From contig CM039187.1 of NCBI GenBank assembly GCA_008360975.2, positions 14,463,094-14,527,093 of the forward strand: a stretch of DNA of 64,000 bases. Reading direction: 5' to 3'. Position numbers and translations under genes: made by a program. The notes beneath the pieces were generated by a model. The model searched no databases, was not told the DNA's origin, and worked only from the letters and a program-made list of their open reading frames with translations. The stretch's first letter is position 1; the number at the start of each line of letters is the position of its first letter. The DNA is from Lichenostomus cassidix. Its lineage: Eukaryota; Chordata; Aves; Passeriformes; Meliphagidae. Positions 38,481 to 51,020 of the stretch are shown here, one piece after another.

Positions 38481-41400
38481 ATTGCATCAGTTGTGCTTAT
38501 TTTGGAGAACAATTTTCTCATTGTTGTATAACCAGTAAAAGAAAGGGACAGATATTCTTTGAGATAGTTTAAAAATGAAAGGCAGACAAAAAGGATAGTA
38601 GATCAATAGAGAAATCAGAGACATTAACAGACAGATAATATGAGACCTTTGAGTGCTGAAAAGCTTCCAAAATTCCATTTTCAGGCAATGTACATAAAGG
38701 ACTAGATAAGGTAAAAAGAAAAGATAGGAAAACATAAAATTGGAGATACTGTTAATTATATACGTATTTTGCAATACAAAGGGAATGACAGAAAATATTT
38801 CAAGCCAAATCCACAAACAAACCCATCTAAGAAAGGGAAAAGGGAGGGAAGCATCTTACTGGGAATGCTAACTAATGAACTGGATATTATGATCCTGGGA
38901 CTTCAGTCAGGATCAGCACAAAATCTTTGTTCTTAAGAATTAAGATGCTGACCTTGACTGACCGGCAATGAGTTTGGAATCCAGAGCAAACAGGACAATG
39001 ACAAAATGTCTTTTTCATTGCTCTGCTTTTTCACCACTTTTTCTCTCTGAATACATAGATTCTGGATGAGCATGGACCTGCTCCTCAAACTGAGAAATAA
39101 AAAAAGTGCATAACCAGTGGAAGCAGGGACATAGTGTGGATGTGTAGGGATGGGATTAGGGAAGCTAAGTCAAAGATGTAATGGGATTTGGAAAGAGATG
39201 TGAGGAATAACAAGGGGTTCTCTAAGTACCTAGGTCTGAAAAGACCAATAGATCTAACCTGCCAAAGATTCCAGGAAAATTGCCCAGAATGTACCACAGC
39301 TGATTCCTGGCCCTTTTGTGCAGGGTAGACTCCCATAGAAAGTAGAGGGAAAATGGATGGTGAGTCCTAAACATACCTGAACAAGCAGGTGAGCTGCAAT
39401 GGGTGTCTGCATTTGCACTGAAGTGTTACTGAAACCAGCAATTTCAACATTAACCCACACTCCTGGATATAGCACATATTATACACTATGAAAAAAATAT
39501 GTAGCCACATGAAACAGTTAATTTTGGAGAATATGTTCCATGAATTTAAAATTGTGGACATGACTAACTTGTCTTCTTCAAGAGATGAGTAGAGGCTATA
39601 GTTTAGCGAAAATTACTGGCTGAAAAAAGTGACAACAAAGTGATAACAATTGCCTACAGATTACTTTTGAAAGAGTGGAAGACTCTATTTTTATAGCAAA
39701 AGTTCTTCCTCCAAATTTTTGATCCAGTACAACAACAAAATTCAACTTAAACATTGCACTATGAATAGCAGGTAGGTAATTTGTAATGAAACTCAGGCAA
39801 CACACTTGGAATGTAAATATAGACAGAAGGTACACCATGTAAAAATAAGTCTTTGCTGTATTATGTAATTCAGGCTATCATTTTAAAATACCTGTTTTCA
39901 CTCACAGATGAAATTGGGAAAGAACACTCAGCAGAAAATAGACAATTTATCCATATCTATATATTCATGGACAAATAAATGCCAAAGGTCTGCAACAACT
40001 TGCAGCACAAATTTATAAATCATGGAACCAAGTGTGGTTGGCACAGAACAGAGAATACTGGTGATTTCAGTATCTCCAACTTCTACTAAATCAAATGTTT
40101 CTTTTAAATGCTGTATTGGGAAAAATTTGAACCATGAATGGTAAACTAGTCCAGTTTTGAGGCTTTTCTTTGCAGTAGTACTCTGCATCCTTGCCTAACA
40201 AACTAATTTTTCAACAGTTTTTGGGCAAAATCTGAAGACATGGAATGTATGGCCACAAAATATTTGAATCCTACAGGACTTTGAGGCGGGGAGGGCAGGA
40301 AAATAACAGTTCTACTGAACTCTGACAATTGATTTTGTGATTTTAATTTTACAAAGGGATAATGGGGGAAGTCCAGAATAGCTCATGCCATCCCTTCCAA
40401 TTTACTTGGATAATTTTTCCCACTATAAAATGGAATACCATTCTGTAAGTATTGGATACAATATGGCATAGAATTAATTTCACATGGAAATTAAATCTGA
40501 ATTATTTAATTATTGATACACTAGTCAGTGGAGCAGCAATACTGTCTATATGCTAAAGCTCAATCAATAGAACTAAAAATTAGAGGTGGGTGAGCTGGGA
40601 ATATACCTCACCTACTGCTCTCCTAACACTTCCTGTCATTTCAAGTTGAAAATAACCAAATGAATTTTCACAGGCAATTAGTTGCTAGAAATACCTGTGA
40701 AAGCAAGTATACTCCCAGTGTCTCCAAGTAATTTAGACCAGCAGGTGTTGAGGAAGTAGCACATCTTCAATAGCACACAAGAAATTTCCATGGTATGACT
40801 AGTAAGTCTGAAAGAAATTAACTTCAGGAGGGGAAAATAGCCTATGGTTTCTGTCTTATATTTAGCAAAGAAACAACCAAGTACAAAACCTACCCAAACA
40901 AAAGCCATGCCACTCTTCAGAGACAAGTAAGCCCTTCTCAAGAAGATATTTTATAATGCACCACTTAGTGTTAATTACACCATAAGAGTAACCCATTAAC
41001 ATACACCCCTTTATTGCAAGACACATAAGTCATTTAACTACAATTCTGCTTGGTTTCCTTAAATGTAGAAAGTACATATGTAGGCTTGTGTATAGAGAAT
41101 TCAGACAAGGATTGTTGTGGTCTTGTGGTTTGTGCAATATCAGCTTCATGAAAACAAGTCAGTTTGCTTTCTTTTATACTACATATTTAAAAAATACATA
41201 AAGGCAACATTTCAATGTGCATCTGCAAGATATCTGTAATTGGGGGGTGACTGAAGTCAATTGAAATTCAGAACTTTGCCCAGACAACTTTCCATATCTC
41301 ATATTATAGAGATTTTTTAGAATCTGGCTTACCTCCGGGTATTTTAATCTTGAATTTTTATCCTTAATTTCTTAAACTGATTTTTAGTTTACAAGGAAAA

Positions 41401-41600
41401 AGATAAATAGCAATCAAAGTCCCACATTTCCATCCCTTCATTCCCAAAGAAAACATGAAAGCAAACTTTGCTGTCCTGTGTCATTATGTCATCAAGAACA
41501 CTAGCCTGAGAATTTGTTTACTAAATACTTTTTCCTTTTAGTGTTTATACAAAGTGAAATGCATCAGAATGGGAGAAACCAGTTCTAAATAAAGGAATAC
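38481..41600. other. Non-genic sequence
   Basis: Several minus-strand open frames of 60-109 codons cluster between 38.5 and 41 kb. They show no common frame, domain, splice context or homology that I recognise. Confidence 0.5.
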
Positions 41601-41638
41601 AACAGGAAAGTACAGGAGTTTTATTCTGTGGAGAATGG

Positions 41639-41652
41639 ATTGCTATGGCAAC
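41639..41652. promoter_or_regulatory. RFX X-box-like site
   Basis: ATTGCTATGGCAAC differs by one base from the perfect site at 60424-60437. RFX factors bind paired GTTGCY/RGYAAC half-sites, and here one half is intact. Function is not shown. Confidence 0.25.
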
Positions 41653-42219
41653 AGGATTAAACAGTGTTTAATAAAGCATGGTGCATTTACAAAATTAAAA
41701 AAGAATCCCATTCAATCTTTAAATAAGGAATGGCTTCCAATACTTTTTTCTAAACTTCCTCCCTTTACAGTTTTGAGTACTTTTTCTCCAAACAGAAATT
41801 TATGACTGACTTCTGCAAAATAAATCTAATATGTAACAAATGTAACTTGATCTTGATTTAAGCTATACACTAAAATTCTGTTTCAAGAACTGTAGAATAT
41901 ACATGGGATTTATTCTTACTTAGACCTGCTAAACATCTTCTGACATACAATCAGCAAATTCATATCAACATGCTGTTGAGAATTTCACTTCACTCTGCAT
42001 TGTAAGCAAAATTTAGTATTTGATTTCTTGGGTCACAGATATATAAATCCAAAATAACATCATTGAGGGAAAAAAAGCAGGAGAAAGGACCTTCCTGGGA
42101 TTTAGTAAAAATCTCTGCTCTTTTCCACTCTGTGTTTCTGATGGTGAAACTTTATGTCAGCTCAAACACACAGGAGGAACATGCTTTTCAGGAGAAGGTA
42201 AGAATCCATTGATCAAATG
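41653..42219. other. Non-genic AT-rich sequence
   Basis: No gene or repeat family was recognised. Confidence 0.5.
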
Positions 42220-42310
42220 AGGAATATATTCCAGAGCTGTCTGGACACAATCCTTGGCCATGTGCTCTAGGACATGTGCACATAACAAAGTTATGAGGTC
42301 CACCCTCACA
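42220..42310 (+). mobile_element. CR1 LINE 3' fragment (diverged)
   Basis: 'gagctgtctggacacaatcc' followed by 'ttggccatgtgctctagg' matches the avian CR1 3' segment 'CTGGACxCAATCCTGxGCxATGTGCTCTAGG' (from memory), and 'gaggtccaccc' may be a degraded end. It is short and lacks the terminal ATTCT tail. Confidence 0.6.
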
Positions 42311-44465
42311 CATTTACAGTTAAAATGTTGGCAATAAGGCTCTAGATATACTTAGGAACCTCAAGTACAGAAGTACAAAGTCATAAAGTTTAGTTGATTT
42401 TTTTTTTCTTAGTTACAGCATCCACAAAGCTATGAATATTAGCAAATTATTTTAGGGAACCTGGAGAAATAGGCTGAGAACTTGATATTTAAAACATCAG
42501 AATTCTATTTCTGTATAATAGTGTGATCACTTATCAGCTGCACAAAGATTCCCACATCAAAGTACGATAGATACAATTAATTATTTTAATTCAAGCATTA
42601 AACTATTATGAATAATTAAAATTATTAATTTCAATAAATATCTGATCACACGATCTGTATTATTTCCGCTATTATCCTTCATACCAAAAAGATACGTTGG
42701 TAGAATACTTGATTTGTAAGTCTTAGATTTAATCACAATTTATAATCTGTTTGAATTTCCATGTGTATACTATTCTAAGAGTATTGCTAAAAAGTTATTA
42801 AAACTTTTTTTAATACTTAAATTTTCTGTAAATCTTGAAGGAAACCCCCTATCATTTAGAGTGTAGAGTAAATAAATCCAGGAATGCTGAGCTAGCATTT
42901 GGTTGAGGATAGAATATGGGATATGAAACAATTTTTCCTGTAATATTACCAAGATTTACTTAAATAATAGATGTGTTTATAAACAATTATTTCTCAAAAT
43001 TAGAGGATTTTCTGCCCCACCATCGTAGTCAGATTCATCCTTTACCACTGAAATAGAAGACTAAGTTGTGTCTATGTAAGTTTTATCTAAACTGGTAAAA
43101 TATTAAAAATCCCTTAAATTTGTTTAGTATCCTTCATTTTCAAGGCCTTGTAGCATAGGAATGTGTGGAATGCTAAAATTTAAAATTGGAAGTTTAAAGG
43201 GAGTAATGAAATATATTTGGAAATAGAGCAAAAATATTGTGATTCTTCCAGTTGTTTCTCCCTGTTTAATATTCAATTTGAACATTACATAAGCCTTGTC
43301 AACGTTTCTGCCTTAACTTTCCATCTACTCTCGACACAATGCTTTGAATATTTTCTGAATATCAAGTAAGAGAACCCTTTCTTTATAGCTGTGTTGTAAA
43401 ACTAATTGTTCCCTCAGGTTATCCCATTCATCAAAATCAGATAAACTGTCTAGATATACTCTATCATGCAAAAGAGTCTAGGGACCAGTCAGTCAAACTA
43501 GAAAACCAATCTGGTTTTAAATTACAGTAATCTAGATGAATTCCTGTTTTGGTATAATTATATTTTCTATTCTGACTAGGTTTATCAAGTTCATTTTAAC
43601 TCTAGAAGAAAGTAGATGAAATGGAAGAATTGACAAACTAAGCTGTTTTTTAAAACTCTCCTAAAATACTTCTATAAATATTAATTGAGTAATATTCCCA
43701 CAGACTTAGTATCATTATTGGACATCTGGAGGCTGTGACCTCTGTATCTATAGGAGTCCTAGACAAGTGTGTAGTTCAGTGCACTGAAAAACTGCTGAAA
43801 GTCCACCGTGAGTATTTCACCAGACTGTTTCACTTACTGAGTCTATTGGGATTAAGAAATGTATGCAGTGAAGTCTCAGAGTTATGATTTTATGCAATGT
43901 GATTCATACTAAAACTCCACTGCAATTTCCCAAAAAGACAGCTCAATACTCCAATGTACTAAATGAGTAAGTTAATGTTAATAAGCAACATGGCATTGTT
44001 TACTAACATCAGGCATGCAGTCTGTGCTTGTGCAAAAATATTGGCCATTAAATGTCAGCTACCAAATAACTATGTTCATCATAAAGAATTGAATTCTATC
44101 TGAAATACTACTTTAGTGCTTTACCTTCTTTCCCTTGAGAAAGATAGAGTAAACTAATTACAACATGTTGTATTTGAGTATGAAGTTATATCCCTCTCAT
44201 TTCATTTTTATATGAAAGGAAACCTTTCCTGATAATTTATTTTTTTAAGCTATTTCAAGCGTTTGGTTTTACTGTAATTTAGAAAATTAGCTATCTATAC
44301 CAGTAAATTCCATGGAATTATTTCAAGAAAATAAAGACATTTTCAGTAGTCGCTTCTGCTAGTACTTATTCTACTGAATTATTTAGCAGTTGATCAAAAG
44401 GCAGTAGAGGCCTATTAAAAGCAGAGAATAAATAACAACATAATGTAGATGGCTGAACATTTACC
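42311..44465. other. Non-genic very AT-rich sequence
   Basis: An imperfect AT-only inverted repeat lies at about 42575-42632 (aattaattattttaatt against aataattaaaattattaa). No gene or repeat family was recognised. Confidence 0.5.
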
Positions 44466-44650
44466 TGGTAAGTTTTAAATATCTCCAAGGATGGTGTCTT
44501 CACAATCTCTCTTGGCAACAATCCAGAGCCTAAACACTGTGATTTTTTTTTCTTATATTCAACTGGAATTTCCCTCGCAGTTTGCCATTGTTGCCTCTTG
44601 TCCTTTCAATCTGCAACTCTTAAAAATGACAGAGGGTGGACAGTTGGCTC
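44466..44650 (-). mobile_element. CR1 LINE 3' region (antisense)
   Basis: On the plus strand the segment reads 'aaatatctccaaggatggtg', 'tcttcacaatctctcttggc', 'ttcttatattcaactggaat', 'ttgccattgttgcctcttgt', 'cctttcaat'. This is the reverse complement of the CR1 region upstream of the 3' terminus. About 40 bp of the usual 'cagtgcttgaccaccctcac' block is missing or scrambled. A GTTT tract directly abuts it. Confidence 0.85.
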
Positions 44651-44656
44651 AGCACC

Positions 44657-44682
44657 TTTTTTTGTTTGTTTGTTTTGCTGCC
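44657..44682. repeat. (GTTT)n short tract
   Basis: A T run followed by three GTTT units, adjoining the antisense CR1. Confidence 0.75.
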
Positions 44683-44757
44683 TTCATGGTTCTATGAATT
44701 TGTAGTTGTCTATTTTTGTTGTGTGTTTCTTCTTTGAACAGCAAAACATTTTTGTGT

Positions 44758-44762
44758 GTCAC
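44758..44762. repeat. Target-site duplication (left) of solo LTR
   Basis: GTCAC immediately before the LTR, repeated at 45173-45177. Confidence 0.6.
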
Positions 44763-45172
44763 TGTTGAGCGGCTAGCAGAGAAGAAAACCCAGATTCTCA
44801 GTGTGGCATAGAAAAGAGAGCTTTATTATTTTGATTCCAACTTATATAGACTTTTCAGAGGTCACCCAGATTGGTCAGTCAGAAACCTCCCCCCAGGCCT
44901 GATTGGCCAGGCCTGAACTGTCCAAATCTCGAGACAGTGTTTGAAAAACATTCAAACTTTATCTTTGTTTATAAAACACAGGAGAAAGTTCTCATGGGAA
45001 AGACCTGTGCTAGCCACATTTGTGAGACAAAGTGGATTTGTTAAGTGGATTTGAATATTTCTATTATGCAAGTATTCAGTGGCAAACCCATAGTGACACA
45101 CTGCAACAACACACATATACCAGCAATGAGTGGTAAACCACGGAAATATCTGCATTTCTAGTAATTATTTCA
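44763..45172 (-). mobile_element. Solo LTR of an endogenous retrovirus (antisense)
   Basis: A 410-bp LTR read on the minus strand, starting TG (at 45172) and ending CA (at 44763). It is flanked by 5-bp GTCAC duplications, and no internal retroviral sequence is present. Minus-strand promoter elements are in the right order: CCAAT boxes at 44902-44906 and 44870-44874, a TATA box (TCTATATAAG, 44841-44850), then AATAAA at 44822-44827. The poly(A) signal so close below TATA puts it in U3 next to the cap site, as in alpharetroviral LTRs. Composition differs from the flanks (G/C-rich U3 core). It presumably formed by LTR-LTR recombination of a provirus. The family (ERVK, ERVL or other) is not determined; 5-bp duplications are more usual for ERVL-like elements. 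The 67-codon minus frame inside is incidental. Confidence 0.8.
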
Positions 45173-45177
45173 GTCAC
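45173..45177. repeat. Target-site duplication (right) of solo LTR
   Basis: GTCAC directly after the LTR terminus, identical to the left copy. Confidence 0.6.
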
Positions 45178-47560
45178 CTATCGCTTCAGAATTCAAAGGT
45201 TTATTTCACAGAGCAAAGTTTCATTTAGGTTGCAGCTTCCTTTACTTGTGTGTTACTTGGGGCTTAAACCAAAATCACTCTCCCCTCCTTCCTGGTGATT
45301 GCAGCAGAAAGGGGGCAGGAGCTTCAGCTTTCTTTCTGAGCATAATGATGAAACTCAGGTAGACAGAAGTGTGCATGTATTAAAGAATGAGGAGATTCTC
45401 AGTCTCCTTGTCACCTACTCTTGTATTTTCTGGAACTTTGCCAGACAATATTTTGCTGCAGAAAAGCAATTCAAAATGTATGAAAAACTTTGCTGTCGGT
45501 GACTACCTTCACACTTAATCTCTATGTAAGTGCAGAGGCAGAGCTACAAAAAGAAATCCAAGACTATTGCAAATCAAAGCAGCAAAGTTGCAAAACAGGT
45601 CTAAAAATACATCTCCTTTCAAGTTGAGTATGTAATTAAGTTCTTTGTAAATAGTATGTATACAGAAAGGTGTAAAAATAGGAGACATTTATAAATCACT
45701 TTTTGTGGTATATATTATTATTTTGATCTTTTGTAGTTTATTGATATTCCATTGAAATCCATCATTATATATGAAATCAGAATATATTATAGCTACTTTC
45801 CACTACATAATGTAAATTCTTTCCAAATTTCAGATGTGATTGTCAAACATATTTGATTTGTACTGCTAACAGTGTGAACGGGCAGGGAAAAAAAAAAGAA
45901 AACATTTCAGGAGAACAAGAAAAACCTTCAAAGCCTGTAAACATCTTGAACTAAGCTGTGAATGATTCTTATAAAAGATGTACTCAAACAAAAACAAAAT
46001 TTCTTCTTTTCAGTCCTTCAGAACTCAGTCAAAATAGGGCAAAACTTTACCAGGTCTGTCTATTAGTCTGTGCCTAGTTTGTCATAGAACTACACTTCAA
46101 TTCCAAAAAAGAAACTTCAGCACAAGGAGATGGCAAAAATTGCATTTCATTCTTTTCTTTTCCACCTTCTAGCATTTCATTATCTTAGAAATCCATTGAA
46201 TCTTATGATGGATGTTGTCCGAACCCTTTGAGTATCTGACAGTCCAGCTATCCCTTTTTACCATCTTAAACATTGTTAGATTTTTCTGTCAAAACAGTTA
46301 TAAAATCCCAGAGGGCCAGACTGAAATAATTACATGGCATAGAAGCATCTCTCTAAAGATAAACAAAATATGCCTGAGAATGTAGTTGAATGGAAACCTC
46401 TTGCACTGGTAGGAAAATGGCAACCTAATAGCAACCTAATGGTAACTTATCAAACCTCTGCTTTACCTAAGTGTATCAAGATCCTATTCTTCCATAATAC
46501 AGAATGTATTTTTTGGTAACCTGAATTAAGATTAGTAGCAAAACTACTTCCATGCCAGAGCAATAGCATTTTCTATCATTACAACTACAACTTATTTAGA
46601 ATTTAGGCTGTAAAAAGAAAATTGGAATAGTTACAACGGTTATAAAATGAAGTGTGAATCAAAGTTTGCCAAGTCTCTCTTTCTAAATCATATACTTTTC
46701 ATTTCTTTTAAAACCACGTACCTCTTGCGGTGCCCTTTGTAAAAAAATGAGAATGAATTTTCAGCCAAGGAGCTGGACTGTGAAATATAAAGACCAATAA
46801 ATAGAACTGCTTCATTAGAAGAGTTGCACAAAAAATGTTGAAAAAAAAATCTGTTTTCTTTTTAACAAGAATACCTGCAGGTTTGATAATTTTTCAAAAA
46901 CTCAGTTTAGTGAAAAAAAACCAACAACAAAACAAGTTGTTTCTTCAAAACTTTACCATTTTTTGAATAGAACATCTCATTTGTTTGGGTTTTTTTAATG
47001 TACAAAACAAGTTCAAAAATTCTAGCTTAAGGAAAATACTGTAACAAACCATAATGCTCTTATGCACATACAAATTTTTAATAAATTTTCATAAGAATTT
47101 TCAATTGCTTTTGTTCTATATTCCAGAAATGAAAGTTTGAATTAATAGAATAAAAATTTGATTTTCTTTTGGCATTAGTTAGTGCCTACCTCAATAGTGA
47201 CTTTGTGCATGACCTTGGGAAAACTTTTTAATCTCACTCAGCTCTGCCTGGGAAAATAATAGTTCCTCGTGAGTGCTACAGATTGTAAATTAATTGATTT
47301 CCTGAGATGTTCTGATATTACAGTGGTATCAGCACAGCATACCAGAAACCATTGGAGAATAATTCTTCAAGAATTCTAGTCCCACCGTTTTTTCAATAAA
47401 GCCATGTCATAACAGGTCTCAAGCACAATATAACTGGAGCACATTCTCTTTGCTGGCTTTCTGCCAGGAGTGGATTTCACCCTTGGTGAATTTTATTGCT
47501 TTTTTTCATGCTAATAAATCCATAAGACAGCAGCACTCTAAAAGAAAGGAAAAGCCCACA
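45178..47560. other. Non-genic AT-rich sequence
   Basis: No gene or repeat is assigned. A small tandem 'gcaacctaat' duplication occurs at about 46420-46441. Confidence 0.5.
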
Positions 47561-47715
47561 ATTTCTGCATCTTAATAGTGTATTCACTTGCAAATTACAG
47601 AGATGATATTTGAGGGAAGGTAAGAAAAGAGGATTATTGTCATCTGTCATCACCTGACGCCTGCGTCATATAACAGAGTTTCACATAAACGTGCCCATAA
47701 TCAATCCTGTAACTT
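47561..47715. promoter_or_regulatory. Candidate conserved non-coding element (speculative)
   Basis: High-complexity sequence with dense factor-like words: 'tgtcatctgtcatcacctg' (PREP/MEIS-like TGTCA repeats and an E-box), 'gacgcctgcgtcatataac' with two CpG, and 'cataaacgtgcc'. These stand out in an AT-rich, CpG-poor setting. Conservation is untested. Confidence 0.2.
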
Positions 47716-47732
47716 TTAAAACTTCCTTTATT

Positions 47733-47790
47733 AAAAATGAAACATAAAAAACCCAAACCAAAACAAACAAACCAACAAAACATAAAAATA
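47733..47790. repeat. A/C-rich low-complexity tract
   Basis: Runs of AAAAC, CCAAA and CAAA units; the complement of the G/T tracts elsewhere in the window. Confidence 0.7.
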
Positions 47791-50700
47791 CCCCTCCAGA
47801 TTTAAATACCTGAAGGAGTGAAAATACACCCACTGTTTCACTTTCCCAAAGTTCCCAGCTAAAACCTGAATTTTTCTACCCTCAGATTTTCGTATATTTA
47901 TCAGATAGATTAAAGAGCTCTTTACCATCAAAAATTTCCTCTCCATGGGAATATCAATAAATATTAAATTGCTTCTAAGGGTTTTGTAGGGATTTTTAAA
48001 ATAAAATAACAAGATAGAGCTTATTGTCTTTCGTTCCCTGTCAGGTTTTCTGACTTTATATCCTTGTTGTGGCTCCTGGAGATATGTTTTATGATTTTTC
48101 AGTACCTGTTTTAAAGCATAGAGGGCGTAGCTTTAATGGTCTCATTAATGCCAAATACAGCATCACTTATTTCACCTGGTATTTGCCTACACTGAAACAA
48201 GGAACTGGGCTTGCCACAGCATTACTTTGGCAGATCTTGTATTTCTGGCTGTGTTCTATGATCCCCAAATTATTTTGGTATCAGCACTTTCTCAGGAATA
48301 GCTCACAACCAATAAGTAATTTTAAAAGAATTTGTGGGGGGCACACTGGGATGTGACCAAATGCCACCAGATGGTGAGACCACCAACCTGGAGATTCACA
48401 TTTTTTTTTCCTTTGTAACCTTGGAAATCTCTCTTTGGGCTGAGATCCTTAATATTACTCAGATTTTAATCCAAGAAAATGTGTTAATGTGATTTTTTTA
48501 CCTAAACACTTCTGAGATGAGTGTTCTGAACTTTAGGGTTGCAATTCAAATTCAGAGTCATGACACTTTGTCACCCAGGATCCCCAAGGCTGCTGTGAGA
48601 GACACTGCTCCTGGGTAACCTGGCCATCCAGAACCTGATTTTCCTCTCAAGATGCCTGTTTCTCTACTGACCACAGATTTCTAAACTCCTAAGACCACCA
48701 CAACACACACAAACCTTCACACACTGCTAAATTAAATTCATAGAATGTATCCATTTTTCAGATGTTATACTGGAGATTTATTGTTCCACTTCTGCACATT
48801 ATCAAAGAATGGTTGCTGTGATAAGAGATTGTAGCAATAAATCAGAGTGATGCCATCAAGAATATACTGGAGACAGGCATTTTATATTGTATTTAGTCTA
48901 AACTAGAGCCTTTTCTAAAAGTTACTCTATGAAAACCTTTTAGATAATTTCAATAGAATAACATGGAAAAAAAAAGGTAAAAAAAAATGGATCTCAAAGA
49001 ATGTCTCATTCCTTAGGAATTTTCCAGAACAAACCTTTTTGTTATAAAAACAATCAACAGTTCATACGTATTTAGCAGTAATTTTATTTCACTTTAGCAG
49101 TATTTAATTGCAGATATTTTGCTCCTTTGCATCACATAGACAGGAGGTTTTCCTTGAACTCTGATTCCAGTTAGAGATCCCAAGTCCTTCCTTTCCAACC
49201 TTATTGTCACATTTGTGGGTTTTCTTCGAATCTTCTCTCATATTATAACATATACATTCTAATATTATGACACTTTTCTCAAAGTGTGGGTTCCAAAAGG
49301 GAGCCTGTATTCCAAGAACAGCTATTGTGCTGTTCATACAAAGGTAGTATCCATCTTTCCACCACTTTTTGTTACTATTCTGCTTCTAGGCCCTAAGTCA
49401 CATTAGCCCTTTTAATTTGCCATCGCTACAATGTTCAACTAGTTTTCTACCAAAAACTAGAAAGATTTTGGCTCCAAAGAATTTTCAAAATCAGTGATTC
49501 CCAGTATGCCATCTCCTGTGTCATAGGTGGAGCCAGCATTCCTAGTCTCTAGATGGCTTAACATTTGGTCATAAGAAAGTCATGTTATTCCTTCTCATGA
49601 TGGACTAAGAAATGCCATAGTTGGGGTTCTTCTTACTATACTAAAGATGCTTATTATAATTACTTAATGGAAACTCTTGATTTAAAACTAAGATCTACAT
49701 AAGGGAATTAAAAATTACCTTGCTTACTTGATTTGTTTTCTGAAGTAATATAAAAATATGTAATTAAGCAGAATCGAAAATTTTGCCACAAAGGGAGCAT
49801 TTTGTGCATATTATACAATGTTTGAATTACTGTCAAAGCAACCTGCTGAGCAGTTCCCTTTTTTTTATCCCTTTGTAATTCATAATAAAGCCCAGTGACA
49901 TTACATCCCTCAACAGCCTGAGTAGTTTTAACAAATTGTAATAGGAACACTAAATCAATTCAATTCAATTTATTTAAACAAGATGAAAACCCTGAGGAGA
50001 CCTTCATGCATTCATTTAAATGACAACCTCCAAAATTAGGACCTAAAAATAAGCAGTGGGGGGAAAAAAAGCCAAAACCAAAACAAAAACCAAATAAAAG
50101 TAGCTTAAAAAATATATCCAGTATGTGTTTTATGTTCGTTGTGGTACATATAGAACTTTATAAAAATGAAAAGTTGAATGCAGATCACTGAATACTAGTC
50201 AGTTACTAGTTAAATAAATTATAATCAGGACCATATCTCAGAACTTGCAGTCTTACATGCAAGCATGCAAACATGCATGTTTCTATAGATTAATCTATGA
50301 CAAAATGTAAACTAACACAGATAAAATCCTCATATCAGCATAATCAGTTCAGTCTATTCATGAGCCCTTGATGAAATCACAAAGGTAAAAAACAAAATAA
50401 ATCAAACTGAAATGTGGCACATTTTTTGAATTTTAAATAAAATGGCAAAAGGTTACACTGTGTACATCGTCACTGAAATGAATTTGCAGCAATAAAAACC
50501 AGGAAACTAACCCTAAATGTCTTTCACAAGAAGTGGCATCATCTCTTACTAATGCAGAGAAAAAATAATGTCTTATTCAATAGTAATTGATAAAGTAATT
50601 ATAAATGCATTAATAGCTAAAAAATTTGTTAACCAAAAAAAAATCCCTAAATATTTTTTAAAAAAAGCCCCATGCAAATCACATATTTTGCAAAAAAAAT

Positions 50701-50815
50701 TCAGAATTCAAAGTCAAGATGAAATAGAAACAACCTGTTAAATCCAATTTTTAGGAAATCAATTGCACAAAGTTCAAAATACAGTTTGCTTCAACTGAAA
50801 GGTCTGTGACAGATG
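47791..50815. other. Non-genic sequence with A/C tract at 50062-50098
   Basis: No gene is supported. The A/C-rich tract at 50062-50098 is of the same class as the one at 47733-47790. Open frames up to 95 codons (48069-48356) lack domains. An A-rich stretch occupies about 50590-50700. Confidence 0.5.
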
Positions 50816-51020
50816 GCCCACTAATGCAGACTGCAAAGTCATCTGCATAAAAGCATCACTGGAATCTATAAGGAATCACAAGGGCCACTAACGTGTCTGA
50901 AGAGAAAAGAGTATCATAATACATGGAACCCTCTGGGGCACCTTGTTAATTATTACAGGCTCACATTTCTGTGTAATATTTTGTTCGTTACTCTAGAGCT
51001 AATTTACAGACAGTTTGGTG
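50816..51020 (-). mobile_element. Ancient LINE reverse-transcriptase fragment with YADD box (antisense)
   Basis: On the minus strand one frame reads PVIINKVPQRVP followed by ILFS, matching the non-LTR RT motif 'PVTSGVPQGSVLGPxLFN'; VPQ lies at 50933-50941. About 31 codons later, in another phase, it reads FYADDFAVCI, with the catalytic YADD at 50838-50849. The VPQ-to-(F/Y)ADD spacing equals that of CR1-type RTs (about 30 residues), which makes chance unlikely. Upstream on the minus strand, ISSRVTNK fits the 'NWLxxRxQRV' region. The phase change between the blocks shows the frame is broken. Family is CR1 or L2 type. Confidence 0.65.
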
